A stretch of 8,386 bases of DNA. Origin: an uncultured Dyadobacter sp. (GTDB lineage Bacteria > Bacteroidota > Bacteroidia > Cytophagales > Spirosomataceae). Below are positions 1 to 7,506 of the stretch, piece after piece. The translations under genes and the position numbers were made by a program. How positions within the stretch are numbered: position 1 is the stretch's first letter; each line of letters begins with the position of its first letter. The stretch lies in NCBI GenBank assembly GCA_946481035.1, contig CAMLNK010000132.1, positions 1-8,386 of the forward strand, in the 5' to 3' direction. The notes under the pieces were generated by a model. The model was not told where the DNA came from and ran no database searches. It saw nothing but the letters and a program-made list of their open reading frames with translations.

Positions 1-106
1 GGCCGTAGCTGCCGCCGAAGTGGCGGTCGGGCTTGCCATTATCGTAATGATTTACCGCAACACCAGAAATACGGATATCGGGTTCCTGAACAAGCTGAAA
101 TGGTAA
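1..106 (+). CDS. nuoK: NADH-quinone oxidoreductase subunit K, 3' end only
   Basis: This is the C-terminal end of the small membrane subunit NuoK of respiratory complex I, which sits in the membrane arm and helps couple quinone reduction to proton translocation. The reading frame is open from base 2 to a TAA stop at 104-106 and gives about 34 residues. They include [18 protein letters not shown], which is the conserved last transmembrane helix of NuoK. The Glu in [10 protein letters not shown] is the conserved membrane Glu of the family's third helix. A short polar tail ending in LNKLKW follows. The gene's start lies outside the window. Its place directly before nuoL is the standard nuo order, which supports the call despite the short length. 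Confidence 0.93.
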   Translation, partial: AVAAAEVAVGLAIIVMIYRNTRNTDIGFLNKLKW

Positions 107-159
107 TTATCGGCACATAACCGGTACATAATCAAGAGATTAAAGATTAAAAAATAGAC

Positions 160-2079
160 ATGTCTGCATCATTACTCATCCTGATTCCGCTGCTGCCGCT
201 CGCCGGCTTTCTGATCAACGGAATCGGATTTCCCAATATTCCAAAAGGCGCAGTAGGCATTATCGGAACATTGGCGGTTGTTGCCAGTTTCGTTTTGTCG
301 GTCATGACCTTCAATGCATTTGTAGCGTCGGGCAGCCAGCCGTTCATCGTACCGCTTTTCGACTGGATCACCGTCGGCGACCTCAACATCCCGTTCTCGT
401 TCCAGGTTGACCAGCTTTCGTTGCTAATGCTGATGATCATCACCGGCGTAGGCTCGCTGATCCACATTTATTCGATCGGCTACATGCACCACGATTCGGG
501 TTTCGGTAAATTTTTCGCTTACCTGAACCTGTTTTTGTTCTTCATGCTCCTGCTGGTGCTCGGTTCCAACTACGTGATCATGTTTATAGGCTGGGAAGGT
601 GTAGGGCTTTGCTCTTACCTCCTCATCGGTTTCTGGAACAAGAACACCAACTACAACAATGCGGCCCGTAAGGCATTCATTATGAACCGCGTGGGTGACC
701 TTGGCTTCCTGCTGGGCATCTTCACGATCATCGCTACATTTGGTTCGGTGGAATACTCGGAGGTTTTCAGCAAAGCGGCTGCGGGCTTCCAGGTGGGGGA
801 TCCGGTGATCATTACCATTACATTATTCCTGTTTGTGGGTGCAATGGGTAAATCGGCTCAGATTCCTTTGTATACCTGGCTACCCGATGCGATGGCTGGT
901 CCTACCCCGGTTTCAGCCCTGATCCACGCCGCTACCATGGTTACCGCGGGTATTTACATGGTGATCCGCTCCAACGTGCTCTATTCTCTGGCGCCTTCCA
1001 CGCTCGAAATCGTGGGTATTATCGGTGGCGCTACCGCGTTGTTTGCCGCTTCGATCGGTCTTTTGCAAAACGATATCAAGAAAGTCCTGGCCTACTCTAC
1101 GGTGAGTCAGCTGGGTTATATGTTCATGGGCCTGGGCGCAATGGCCTATTCGGCTTCGATGTTCCACGTCATTACCCACGCATTCTTCAAAGCATTGCTC
1201 TTCCTAGGGGCAGGTAGCGTGATCCACGCCATGTCCGACGAACAGGATATCCGTTCCATGGGTGGTTTGAGAAAAAAATTGCCTGTTACCTTCCTGACCT
1301 TCCTGATCGCTACGATCGCGATCTCTGGTATCCCGCCATTTGCAGGTTTCTTCTCCAAAGATGAAATCCTTGCGCATGTTTTTGAACACAACAAAATCCT
1401 GTGGGTTATCGGTGTGCTGGGTTCTGTAATGACTTCCTTCTACATGTTCCGCCTGCTGTTCCTGACATTCTTCGGGACCTTCCGCGGTACGCATGAGCAG
1501 GAGCACCATTTGCACGAATCACCGGCGTCTATGACGGTACCTTTGATCATCCTCGCCATTCTTTCGGCAGTGGGTGGTTTCATCGGCGTTCCCGAAGCAT
1601 TGCACGGCTCGCACCAGCTGGCGCAGTTCATGAGCCCGTTGTATGATCTGGCCAAAACGGCGAACCCGGCTGCATTCGAGCATACTTCCCTTTCGCATTC
1701 GGAAGAATATATGCTGATGGCCGTTTCGGTAGCCGCAGCATTGATCTCCGCGATCGCGGCTTATGTGATGTATGTGCAAAAAGGCGCGGTGCCGGCACCG
1801 GATTCGGAAGAAAAATCAGGCTTGCAGCGTGCGGTTTATAACAAATACTATGTCGACGAACTGTATGATGCGGTGTTTGTAAAACCAGTCAAAACACTTT
1901 CCAACGTCCTGTACAGCTTCGGCGAGATCTTTATCGACCTGATTATCGATGCATTCGTAAGGCTCGTAAGCCTGGGTGCGAAACTGTTGAGAAAAACACA
2001 AACCGGCTCTACCGGCGAATATGTATTCGCGATGGTGATCGGTATTGTGGTCATATTATTCTGGAAGCTGTTACTCTGA
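160..2079 (+). CDS. nuoL: NADH-quinone oxidoreductase subunit L (antiporter-like proton pump)
   Basis: NuoL is the most distal membrane subunit of complex I and one of three Mrp-antiporter-like proton channels. The 639-residue product is a normal length and almost entirely hydrophobic. Visible family signatures are GWEGVGLCSYLLIGFW (144-159), KSAQIPLYTWLPDAMAGPTP (231-250) and HVITHAFFKALLF (336-348). Residues expected for the proton path are present: Glu146, Lys231, His256, His336, His340, Lys344, and the Lys400-Asp401 pair in FFSKDEI. They align by motif with the E. coli residues E144, K229, H254, H334, H338, K342 and K399/D400. Residues near 560-600, starting YNKYYVDELYD, match the start of the long lateral helix region, and a final membrane helix closes the protein. 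The gene starts 53 bp after the nuoK stop, behind an A-rich leader without a Shine-Dalgarno sequence. It is most likely cotranscribed with its neighbours. Confidence 0.98.
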   Translation: MSASLLILIPLLPLAGFLINGIGFPNIPKGAVGIIGTLAVVASFVLSVMTFNAFVASGSQPFIVPLFDWITVGDLNIPFSFQVDQLSLLMLMIITGVGSLIHIYSIGYMHHDSGFGKFFAYLNLFLFFMLLLVLGSNYVIMFIGWEGVGLCSYLLIGFWNKNTNYNNAARKAFIMNRVGDLGFLLGIFTIIATFGSVEYSEVFSKAAAGFQVGDPVIITITLFLFVGAMGKSAQIPLYTWLPDAMAGPTPVSALIHAATMVTAGIYMVIRSNVLYSLAPSTLEIVGIIGGATALFAASIGLLQNDIKKVLAYSTVSQLGYMFMGLGAMAYSASMFHVITHAFFKALLFLGAGSVIHAMSDEQDIRSMGGLRKKLPVTFLTFLIATIAISGIPPFAGFFSKDEILAHVFEHNKILWVIGVLGSVMTSFYMFRLLFLTFFGTFRGTHEQEHHLHESPASMTVPLIILAILSAVGGFIGVPEALHGSHQLAQFMSPLYDLAKTANPAAFEHTSLSHSEEYMLMAVSVAAALISAIAAYVMYVQKGAVPAPDSEEKSGLQRAVYNKYYVDELYDAVFVKPVKTLSNVLYSFGEIFIDLIIDAFVRLVSLGAKLLRKTQTGSTGEYVFAMVIGIVVILFWKLLL

Positions 2080-2101
2080 TCCGATCATTCGACTTGAAAA
2101 T

Positions 2102-3550
2102 ATGCTTACTCTTCTTTTAATACTTTTACCGATAGCGGCAGGCATTATCACCCTCCTGGCCGGCGAACGCATGGCCAAGCAGCTTGCGCTGGTGGGTGGC
2201 CTTGCATCCCTGGGCGTCGCTATTTTCACCTGGCTGCAATTCGATCCTGCGGCTGGTTTACAGTTTGGATTCAAATATGCCTGGCTGGCATCGGGAGGCA
2301 TTTCCTTCGCTGCCGGCATCGACGGTATCAGCATGCTTTTGGTATTGCTTACCACGTTCCTGACGCCGCTGATTATCCTTTCGGCATTTAAAAACGAGTA
2401 CAAAAACCCCGCGGCATTCTATTCGCTGATCCTGTTCATGGAAGCGGCGCTGATCGGCGTTTTCACTGCCACCGACGCATTCCTGTTCTACCTGTTCTTC
2501 GAAGCTGCATTGATTCCCGTTTACTTTCTGGCGGCGATCTGGGGCGGCGAGAACCGTATCAAGGTTACATTCAAGTTCTTCATCTACACGATCTTCGGAA
2601 GCTTGTTCATGTTCGTGGCGCTGGTTTACCTTTATTACCAGACTCCCGGCGAGCACACTTCTGAAATTTCCGCATTCTACCAACTGCAACTGAGCCCGGC
2701 AGCACAAGGCTACCTTTTCTGGGCATTCTTCATTGCATTTGCCATCAAAATGCCGCTTTTCCCCTTCCATACCTGGCAGCCTGACACTTACACCGAGTCG
2801 CCTACCGCGGCTACGATGCTTCTGTCCGGTATTATGCTTAAAATGGGGGTGTACGGTCTCATCCGCCTGCTGCTCCCGATCGTGCCGCTGGGCATGGAGC
2901 AATGGGGCTTCCTGGCGATGATCCTTTCGGTGATCGGTATCATTTACGGTTCCATCATCGCAATCCAGCAGAGCGACATGAAAACGCTCATTGCCTACTC
3001 GTCATTCGCCCACGTAGGATTGATGGCCGCCGGTGTATTCTCGTCTTCATTGAACGGCTTGCAGGGCGCATTAATCCAGATGCTTGCGCACGGTATCAAC
3101 GTGATCGGGCTTTTCTTCATCGTCGACATTATTTATTCAAGAACCAAAACCCGCTACCTCGATCAGCTCGGCGGCATTACCCAAAGCACACCGCATTTGA
3201 GCGTGTACTTTATGGTGCTGTTGCTCGGCAGCGTTGCATTGCCGCTTACCAACGGTTTTGTGGGTGAATTCCTGTTGCTTTCAAGTGTATTCCAATACAA
3301 AGGCTGGCTCGGCGCCGTAGCTGGTCTGACGATCATTCTCGGTTCGGTGTACATGCTCCGTTTGTTCCAGAAATCCATGTTCGGACCGAAATCGAAATGG
3401 GTGGAAGGCTTCCAGGACCTTACTGCCAGCGAGCGCGCCGTATTGCTGCCGCTGATCGTCATGGTATTCTGGATCGGTATTTACCCAAGCACATTCCTGA
3501 AAATAACTGAGCCTGCTGTAAACCAATTGTTGCAACTGGTCAATAACTAA
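2102..3550 (+). CDS. nuoM: NADH-quinone oxidoreductase subunit M (antiporter-like proton pump)
   Basis: NuoM is the middle antiporter-like subunit of the complex I membrane arm. The ATG at 2102 gives 482 residues starting MLTLLLILLPIAAG, a typical NuoM first helix. The frame is open further upstream, to an ATG at 2045. That start would overlap nuoL by 35 bp and add 19 residues (WSYYSGSC...) that do not look like NuoM, so the 2102 start is preferred; it lies 22 bp after the nuoL stop. Charged residues of the proton path are visible: Glu134 in FFEAALIPVY, Lys216 in FAIKMPLFPFHTW, Lys247 in IMLKMGVYG, and Glu389 in NGFVGEFLLL. By motif they match E. coli E144, K234, K265 and E407. The substrate-loop motif reads HTWQPDTYTESPT, whereas proteobacteria have HTWLPDAHTEAPT. 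I believe this is a normal variant in this phylum. Confidence 0.97.
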   Translation: MLTLLLILLPIAAGIITLLAGERMAKQLALVGGLASLGVAIFTWLQFDPAAGLQFGFKYAWLASGGISFAAGIDGISMLLVLLTTFLTPLIILSAFKNEYKNPAAFYSLILFMEAALIGVFTATDAFLFYLFFEAALIPVYFLAAIWGGENRIKVTFKFFIYTIFGSLFMFVALVYLYYQTPGEHTSEISAFYQLQLSPAAQGYLFWAFFIAFAIKMPLFPFHTWQPDTYTESPTAATMLLSGIMLKMGVYGLIRLLLPIVPLGMEQWGFLAMILSVIGIIYGSIIAIQQSDMKTLIAYSSFAHVGLMAAGVFSSSLNGLQGALIQMLAHGINVIGLFFIVDIIYSRTKTRYLDQLGGITQSTPHLSVYFMVLLLGSVALPLTNGFVGEFLLLSSVFQYKGWLGAVAGLTIILGSVYMLRLFQKSMFGPKSKWVEGFQDLTASERAVLLPLIVMVFWIGIYPSTFLKITEPAVNQLLQLVNN

Positions 3551-3559
3551 GTTAAGAAT

Positions 3560-4954
3560 ATGTATCCCATTATATTGTTGTCGGTTTTTGGAGTAGTAAC
3601 GCTTTTTCTGGGCTTTTCGAAATCCAAGAACATCCTCCTGCCATCTACCCTGCTTTTCCTGGCCATCGCGTTGGGAAGCAACTTTATCGAATGGGGCAAA
3701 GGGCCGTTCCTGTACTTCTACGACATGCTCCGCGTCGATAATCTTACGCTCGCATTCAACGGGATCGTACTGATTTCCGCATTCATGATCGCGGCGATCT
3801 CGGGTGGTTTTCAGGATAATGCGGATTCCGAACCGGCCGAATATTATGGATTGATGCTTTTCTCCCTCGTAGGGGCGATCATGATGATCGGCTTCGATCA
3901 CCTGATCATGCTCTTCATCGGCGTCGAAATCCTTTCCGTGGCCATGTACGTGCTCACAGGAAGCAACAAGCGTAACCTGCGCTCCAATGAAGCTGCATTG
4001 AAATACTTCCTGATGGGTGCATTCGCAACCGGTTTCATGCTGTTCGGTATGACGCTGCTTTACGGTGCAACCGGTTCATTCCAGTTGGTCGCCATCCAGG
4101 GCTTCGCATCCACTATGTCTGCGGCTTCGCAATCCTACATTTTCTACGCAGGTTTGCTGCTGCTGCTGATCGGTATGCTTTTCAAAGTATCGGCTGCGCC
4201 ATTCCACTTCTGGACGCCGGATGTGTACGAAGGCGCACCTACCATTTTCACGACTTTCATGTCGACGATCGTGAAAACGGCCGGTTTTGCGGCATTGTTC
4301 CGCTTGCTGAACCATTCATTCGCTATCTACAACTTCTGGTGGATCGTAATCGCCGTCATTGCTGTGCTTACCCTTCTGGTGGGCAACATCGGCGCTACCA
4401 GCCAGAACAGCTTTAAAAGAATGCTGGCCTACTCGGGTATTTCGCATGCAGGTTACCTGCTGATCGCGCTCACAGCCCTGAGCAAGCCTACCCAAAACGC
4501 CATTATCTTTTACTCACTCGCCTACTCATTATCCACTATCGCCGCATTTGGTGTACTGATGCTCGTTTCGAAGGAAAAAACGATCGAAGGACAACCCAAC
4601 GAGCGCTACGAGGCATTCAATGGTTTGGCAAAACAAAATCCTTTGCTGGCTTTCGTTTTGGCGGTATCCATGCTTTCACTGGCCGGGATCCCGCTCACAG
4701 CCGGGTTCTGGGGTAAATTCTTCATATTCACCAGCGCGGCGGAGCGTGGTATCATCTGGATTACGGTGATCGCTGTTCTGATGTCGACAGTCGGCATTTA
4801 CTACTATTTCCGGGTGATTATTTCTTCTTATTTCAAAGAAGGGGATACAGTAAGAATCCGCGTTGCACCGTTTTACCAGATTATCCTGGTACTGGCTACA
4901 TTCCTGACGATCCTGTTTGGTCTTGCGCCGGGCATCTTCGAAAAGCTGATCTAA
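3560..4954 (+). CDS. nuoN: NADH-quinone oxidoreductase subunit N (antiporter-like proton pump)
   Basis: NuoN is the antiporter-like subunit closest to the quinone-binding part of complex I, and the last gene of the standard nuoA-N order. The product has 464 residues, slightly shorter than the E. coli protein. The expected functional residues are present: Glu123 in GVEILSVAMYVLTG, Lys209 in MLFKVSAAPFHFWTPDVYEG, Lys239 in STIVKTAGF, and Lys386 in GFWGKFFIF. By motif they correspond to E. coli E133, K217, K247 and K395. The sequence LAYSGISHAGYLL (289-301) is the usual broken-helix region. The ATG lies 9 bp after the nuoM stop, so the two genes are almost certainly cotranscribed and perhaps translationally coupled. 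A strong terminator follows 23 bp after the stop, which marks this as the last gene of the operon. Confidence 0.98.
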   Translation: MYPIILLSVFGVVTLFLGFSKSKNILLPSTLLFLAIALGSNFIEWGKGPFLYFYDMLRVDNLTLAFNGIVLISAFMIAAISGGFQDNADSEPAEYYGLMLFSLVGAIMMIGFDHLIMLFIGVEILSVAMYVLTGSNKRNLRSNEAALKYFLMGAFATGFMLFGMTLLYGATGSFQLVAIQGFASTMSAASQSYIFYAGLLLLLIGMLFKVSAAPFHFWTPDVYEGAPTIFTTFMSTIVKTAGFAALFRLLNHSFAIYNFWWIVIAVIAVLTLLVGNIGATSQNSFKRMLAYSGISHAGYLLIALTALSKPTQNAIIFYSLAYSLSTIAAFGVLMLVSKEKTIEGQPNERYEAFNGLAKQNPLLAFVLAVSMLSLAGIPLTAGFWGKFFIFTSAAERGIIWITVIAVLMSTVGIYYYFRVIISSYFKEGDTVRIRVAPFYQIILVLATFLTILFGLAPGIFEKLI

Positions 4955-4977
4955 AAATTTGTAAATAATACTTTACG

Positions 4978-5009
4978 AAAATCGCCGTATATCCTACGGC
5001 GATTTTTTT
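4978..5009 (+). terminator. Rho-independent terminator of the nuo operon
   Basis: A perfect 12-bp inverted repeat, AAAATCGCCGTA (4978-4989) and TACGGCGATTTT (4995-5006), encloses a 5-nt loop (TATCC). It merges into a run of seven T (5003-5009). The A-rich left arm means the hairpin could also work for transcripts from the opposite strand, but no convergent gene is present here. It lies 23 bp after the nuoN stop and 58 bp before the next start codon, so the following dehydratase gene should have its own promoter. Confidence 0.95.
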
Positions 5010-5067
5010 GTTACCAAACTTCCAAACACGCGTATCAAGGATATCCATTATTTAAAATGATATCCCA

Positions 5068-6228
5068 ATGCAAACACAACGACACACTTACCCTTTCTTC
5101 ACATTCAGGCCGGAGGAACTGCTCGGCCGCGAACCTATCGTTCTGGATCTGCAAAATGCAGCCCGGGAAATCCATCGTCGCAATATCCTCATCACCGGAG
5201 CCGCCGGCTCGATCGGCAGTGAACTCGCCACGCAGGTATGCGCCTGTGCGCCCGCGAGGGTAATATTGATCGACCAGGCGGAAACCGCATTGTACGACCT
5301 TGACCACCAGCTCAGGCAACAATTTCCCGGAACCGACATTTCCTGCCAGATAGCAGGCATTACCGACGCATTACGAATGGCAGAGTTGTTTTCGCAGACC
5401 CACATTCACATCATCTTTCACGCCGCGGCCTACAAGCACGTGCCATTCATGGAGCAGCATCCCTACGAAGCCATTAAAACCAATATTTTCGGCACCGAAA
5501 TCCTCGCCGACCTCGCCGTTTCCTACCACGTCCGGAAATTCATCTACATCTCCACCGACAAGGCCGTCAGGCCTGCCAGCGTAATGGGTGCCACCAAACG
5601 CTTCGCCGAGCTTTACCTGCAATACCTCAGCCACGAATACCCGGGCCAGACTCAATTCATCATCACCCGGTTTGGAAATGTGCTGGGCTCGAATGGTTCA
5701 TTTCTACTCCGTTTTGCACAGCAGATCCGCGAAGGCGGGCCTGTTACGGTCACCGATCCGCTCGCGCAGCGGTACCTGATGACGGTCGCCGAAGCCTGCC
5801 AGCTGGTATTGCAAGCAGCAACCACCAGTAACGGCAACGAAATTCTGTCATTTGACATGGGAAAGCCGGTCAGGATCGCCGACGTCGCGCTGAAAATGAT
5901 CCGGCTTGCCGGAATGGAACCGGGAAAAGACATTCAAATCCAGTTCACGGGACTCAGAGCAGGCGAAAAATTGACGGAAGAGCTATACAGTGAAGGATTA
6001 GAACCAACCCCATTTGGGCAGCTCAGAATGCTCCGCTTCCCCGACGCCACCGAACAATGCATGCGCTATGCGATGTCTGCATTGCAGAAAGCGCTCGATT
6101 CAGGCCGGCCCGAAGAAATGGTAGCCATACTTAAAATGGTAGTCCCTGAATATATCAGTGCCAATTCGCCGTTTGAAAAGCTGGATAATGTGCATACCGG
6201 CAAAAACGCTCTGACCGCCGACAGCTGA
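5068..6228 (+). CDS. UDP-sugar 4,6-dehydratase, FlaA1/CapD/WbpM group, lacking the membrane domain
   Basis: This 386-residue protein is a soluble NAD(P)-dependent extended SDR enzyme. It is most like the catalytic half of WbpM, PglF and CapD, which convert UDP-GlcNAc to the 4-keto-6-deoxy sugar at the start of rare-sugar synthesis for capsule, O-antigen or glycoprotein. Visible parts: the lead-in LLGREPIVLDL (18-28), the nucleotide-binding motif TGAAGSIG (43-50), AAAYKHVPFME (119-129), STDKAVRPASVMGATKR (162-178), RFGNVLGSNGS (201-211) and GLRAGEKLTEEL (295-306). The usual SDR Tyr is replaced by Met173, four residues before Lys177. This Ser-Met-Lys triad is known in WbpM-type enzymes, so it does not suggest an inactive enzyme. 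Large family members have about 250 more N-terminal residues with membrane helices. Here an in-frame TAA at 5053-5055 precedes the ATG, so the short form is genuine unless there is a sequencing error. No sugar-pathway genes lie beside it, so the exact substrate is unknown. Confidence 0.9.
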   Translation: MQTQRHTYPFFTFRPEELLGREPIVLDLQNAAREIHRRNILITGAAGSIGSELATQVCACAPARVILIDQAETALYDLDHQLRQQFPGTDISCQIAGITDALRMAELFSQTHIHIIFHAAAYKHVPFMEQHPYEAIKTNIFGTEILADLAVSYHVRKFIYISTDKAVRPASVMGATKRFAELYLQYLSHEYPGQTQFIITRFGNVLGSNGSFLLRFAQQIREGGPVTVTDPLAQRYLMTVAEACQLVLQAATTSNGNEILSFDMGKPVRIADVALKMIRLAGMEPGKDIQIQFTGLRAGEKLTEELYSEGLEPTPFGQLRMLRFPDATEQCMRYAMSALQKALDSGRPEEMVAILKMVVPEYISANSPFEKLDNVHTGKNALTADS

Positions 6229-6251
6229 CCGCCGACAGCCGACGGCCGATG
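6211..6251. repeat. Short tandem array of 7-bp units (consensus CYGACVG) across a stop codon
   Basis: Five consecutive heptamers read CTGACCG, CCGACAG, CTGACCG, CCGACAG and CCGACGG, followed by a decayed sixth, CCGATG. The first four also form an exact 14-bp tandem duplication (TGACCGCCGACAGC at 6212-6225 and 6226-6239). The dehydratase stop codon TGA (6226-6228) lies inside the second 14-bp copy. The array spans the last five codons of that gene and most of the 36-bp gap to the convergent hydrolase. It is a simple-sequence repeat; its origin and any role are unknown. Confidence 0.85.
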
Positions 6252-6264
6252 TTAATCCAATACA

Positions 6265-7176
6265 TCAATTCCCCGGTATAAACCCGCTTGTGCGCATCCA
6301 ATGCAGGCAGCGGCCAAACCACTCGTCGAATGACGGCGTTTTGGGGTAGCCATGCTGGCCCTGGGAATAAATATGCATATCGGCGGCCACCCCTTTGGCA
6401 TTCAATGCTTCGTAAAAGCGAATGCTGTTGGACACCGGCACCACTGTGTCGTCGCCCGCGTGCGTGAGGTAGGCGGGCGGCGTGGAGGCCGTTACCTGCA
6501 AATCGTTGGAGAAATAGTTGATGCGCTCGACCGAAGGAGATCCACCGAGCAGGTTGGCCGAAGAGCCCTTGTGCCCGATTTTGCCCTCAAAACTGATCAC
6601 GGGGTACACCAGCACCATAAAATCCGGTCGGAGGCTGGTTTTTTGAGGGTTGTCGATAAAAGTGCTGTCGTAATGCGTACCGGCTGTGGAAGCGAGGTGC
6701 CCGCCCGCCGAAAAGCCCATAATGCCGATCTTCTCCGGATCGACCTGCCACTCTTTTGCCTTTTCACGTACCGTTTTAATGGCCTGCTGCGCATCCTGCA
6801 ACGGGCCGATGGCCTTATCTTTCATAATGCGGTCGCTCGGTAAGCGGTATTTCAATACAAATGCTGCGATTCCGGCCTTATTCAACTCTTTCGCAACCCG
6901 GTAGCCTTCACGATCGATCACCAGCCCGCCATAACCTCCGCCCGGGCAAACTATCACCGCTGCCCCATTCGCTGTGCCCGCCGCGGGAAGAAATGCCGTT
7001 AGCGTCGGCTTCGATACGTTTTTTACGTATCCCTTTTCACCGGTTTCCTGATTTTCCGCTTCGATCGCGTTCGGGACCCGGCCCGGGTAAAGTGCCATTT
7101 CCGTCTGGGCGTGGAGCGGCATCGCGATAAGTTGGACGAGGCCGAGAACGGCCAGGAGGCTGGATATTTTTATCAT
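6265..7176 (-). CDS. Secreted alpha/beta hydrolase, probable carbohydrate esterase
   Basis: This 303-residue serine hydrolase has an N-terminal signal peptide: a basic start (MIKIS), a hydrophobic core, and a probable signal peptidase I site after Ala23 (LHA/Q). It should act in the periplasm or outside the cell. The fold is that of the esterase/lipase superfamily related to acetyl-xylan and feruloyl esterases (alpha/beta hydrolase_3 or BD-FAE type). Visible elements: the oxyanion-hole motif VCPGGGYGGL (76-85), nucleophile elbow GFSAGG with Ser156, the acid Asp243 in GDDTVVPVSNS, and His275 in QGQHGY. The order and spacing form a complete catalytic triad, so an active enzyme is expected. The true substrate cannot be read from the sequence; acetylated or feruloylated plant polysaccharide is a guess from relatives. 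The gene is alone, faces the dehydratase gene, and has no SusC/SusD or glycosidase genes nearby. The start is followed directly by the signal sequence. The AT-rich upstream region has no clear promoter match. Confidence 0.88.
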   Translation of the reverse strand: MIKISSLLAVLGLVQLIAMPLHAQTEMALYPGRVPNAIEAENQETGEKGYVKNVSKPTLTAFLPAAGTANGAAVIVCPGGGYGGLVIDREGYRVAKELNKAGIAAFVLKYRLPSDRIMKDKAIGPLQDAQQAIKTVREKAKEWQVDPEKIGIMGFSAGGHLASTAGTHYDSTFIDNPQKTSLRPDFMVLVYPVISFEGKIGHKGSSANLLGGSPSVERINYFSNDLQVTASTPPAYLTHAGDDTVVPVSNSIRFYEALNAKGVAADMHIYSQGQHGYPKTPSFDEWFGRCLHWMRTSGFIPGN

Positions 7177-7450
7177 TTAATTTTTTTCTAATTCCTATTA
7201 AATATATTTTCTACCTAAATTTCGGTTACACTGTTTAACCGCCCGGCCACACAGAACCCTCCGTTGCGGCTAGTGCCCGGCAAACAATGGGTTAAGACAT
7301 ACTTTCACAAAATATACCTGCGCGACGTGCACGGGGAAACCTCCGGAGTGGAGCGAACAGAATTGCACCATTCTGTGTTATTCGACTAATTCTTTTAATA
7401 TTAATATAATATTTACAAGAAATTCGAAACGCGTTTGTTACTTTGTCCCA

Positions 7451-7479
7451 TTGAACAATCAAAAAAATAACTAGTTTTG
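7451..7479 (+). promoter_or_regulatory. Bacteroidota-type sigma-A promoter for the downstream alpha/beta hydrolase
   Basis: TAGTTTTG at 7472-7479 is an exact match to the Bacteroidota -7 consensus TAnnTTTG. A TTG at 7451-7453 lies 18 bp upstream, within the 17-23 bp range described for the -33 element in this phylum. Transcription would start near 7485, giving a leader of roughly 60 nt before the ATG at 7545. The match and spacing are seen directly; activity is inferred. Confidence 0.7.
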
Positions 7480-7506
7480 TAGAGTATCCTAATCATGCAC
7501 TAGTTT
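7470..7506 (+). repeat. Direct repeat ACTAGTTT, possible operator
   Basis: ACTAGTTT occurs at 7470-7477 and again at 7499-7506, a separation of 29 bp. Each copy contains the palindrome ACTAGT. The first copy overlaps the predicted -7 promoter element and the second lies just after the predicted transcription start, which is a plausible layout for a repressor site. In such AT-rich DNA an 8-bp repeat can also arise by chance. Confidence 0.3.

Noticed and set aside
2045..2101. Upstream ATG that would lengthen NuoM by 19 residues
   Set aside because: The extension overlaps nuoL by 35 bp and adds polar residues (WSYYSGSCYSDPI...) before an otherwise standard NuoM N-terminus. The ATG at 2102 has normal spacing.
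2258..2902. A 214-codon open frame on the - strand opposite nuoM
   Set aside because: It lies wholly antisense to a well supported membrane protein. Its composition, rich in Glu, Gln and Arg, is what results from reading the complement of hydrophobic codons with T in the middle position. No family resemblance is visible.
3281..3901. A 206-codon open frame on the - strand across the nuoM-nuoN junction
   Set aside because: It has the same antisense composition and covers two confirmed genes and their junction. It is a shadow frame.
5057..5263. A 68-codon + strand frame starting 11 bp before the dehydratase ATG
   Set aside because: It overlaps the nucleotide-binding region of the dehydratase in another frame and encodes no recognisable protein.
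5165..6228. The missing catalytic Tyr in the dehydratase as a sign of an inactive enzyme
   Set aside because: Met at this position is a known feature of WbpM-type dehydratases, and the neighbouring Thr-Asp-Lys and Lys177 are intact.
7270..7371. A 33-codon frame on the - strand in the intergenic island
   Set aside because: It is short and has no recognisable domain or translation signal. Listed only as part of the intergenic description.
7438..7445. TTACTTTG as a second promoter -7 element
   Set aside because: It has a mismatch at the conserved A and no TTG at the proper distance upstream. The element at 7472-7479 is clearly better.
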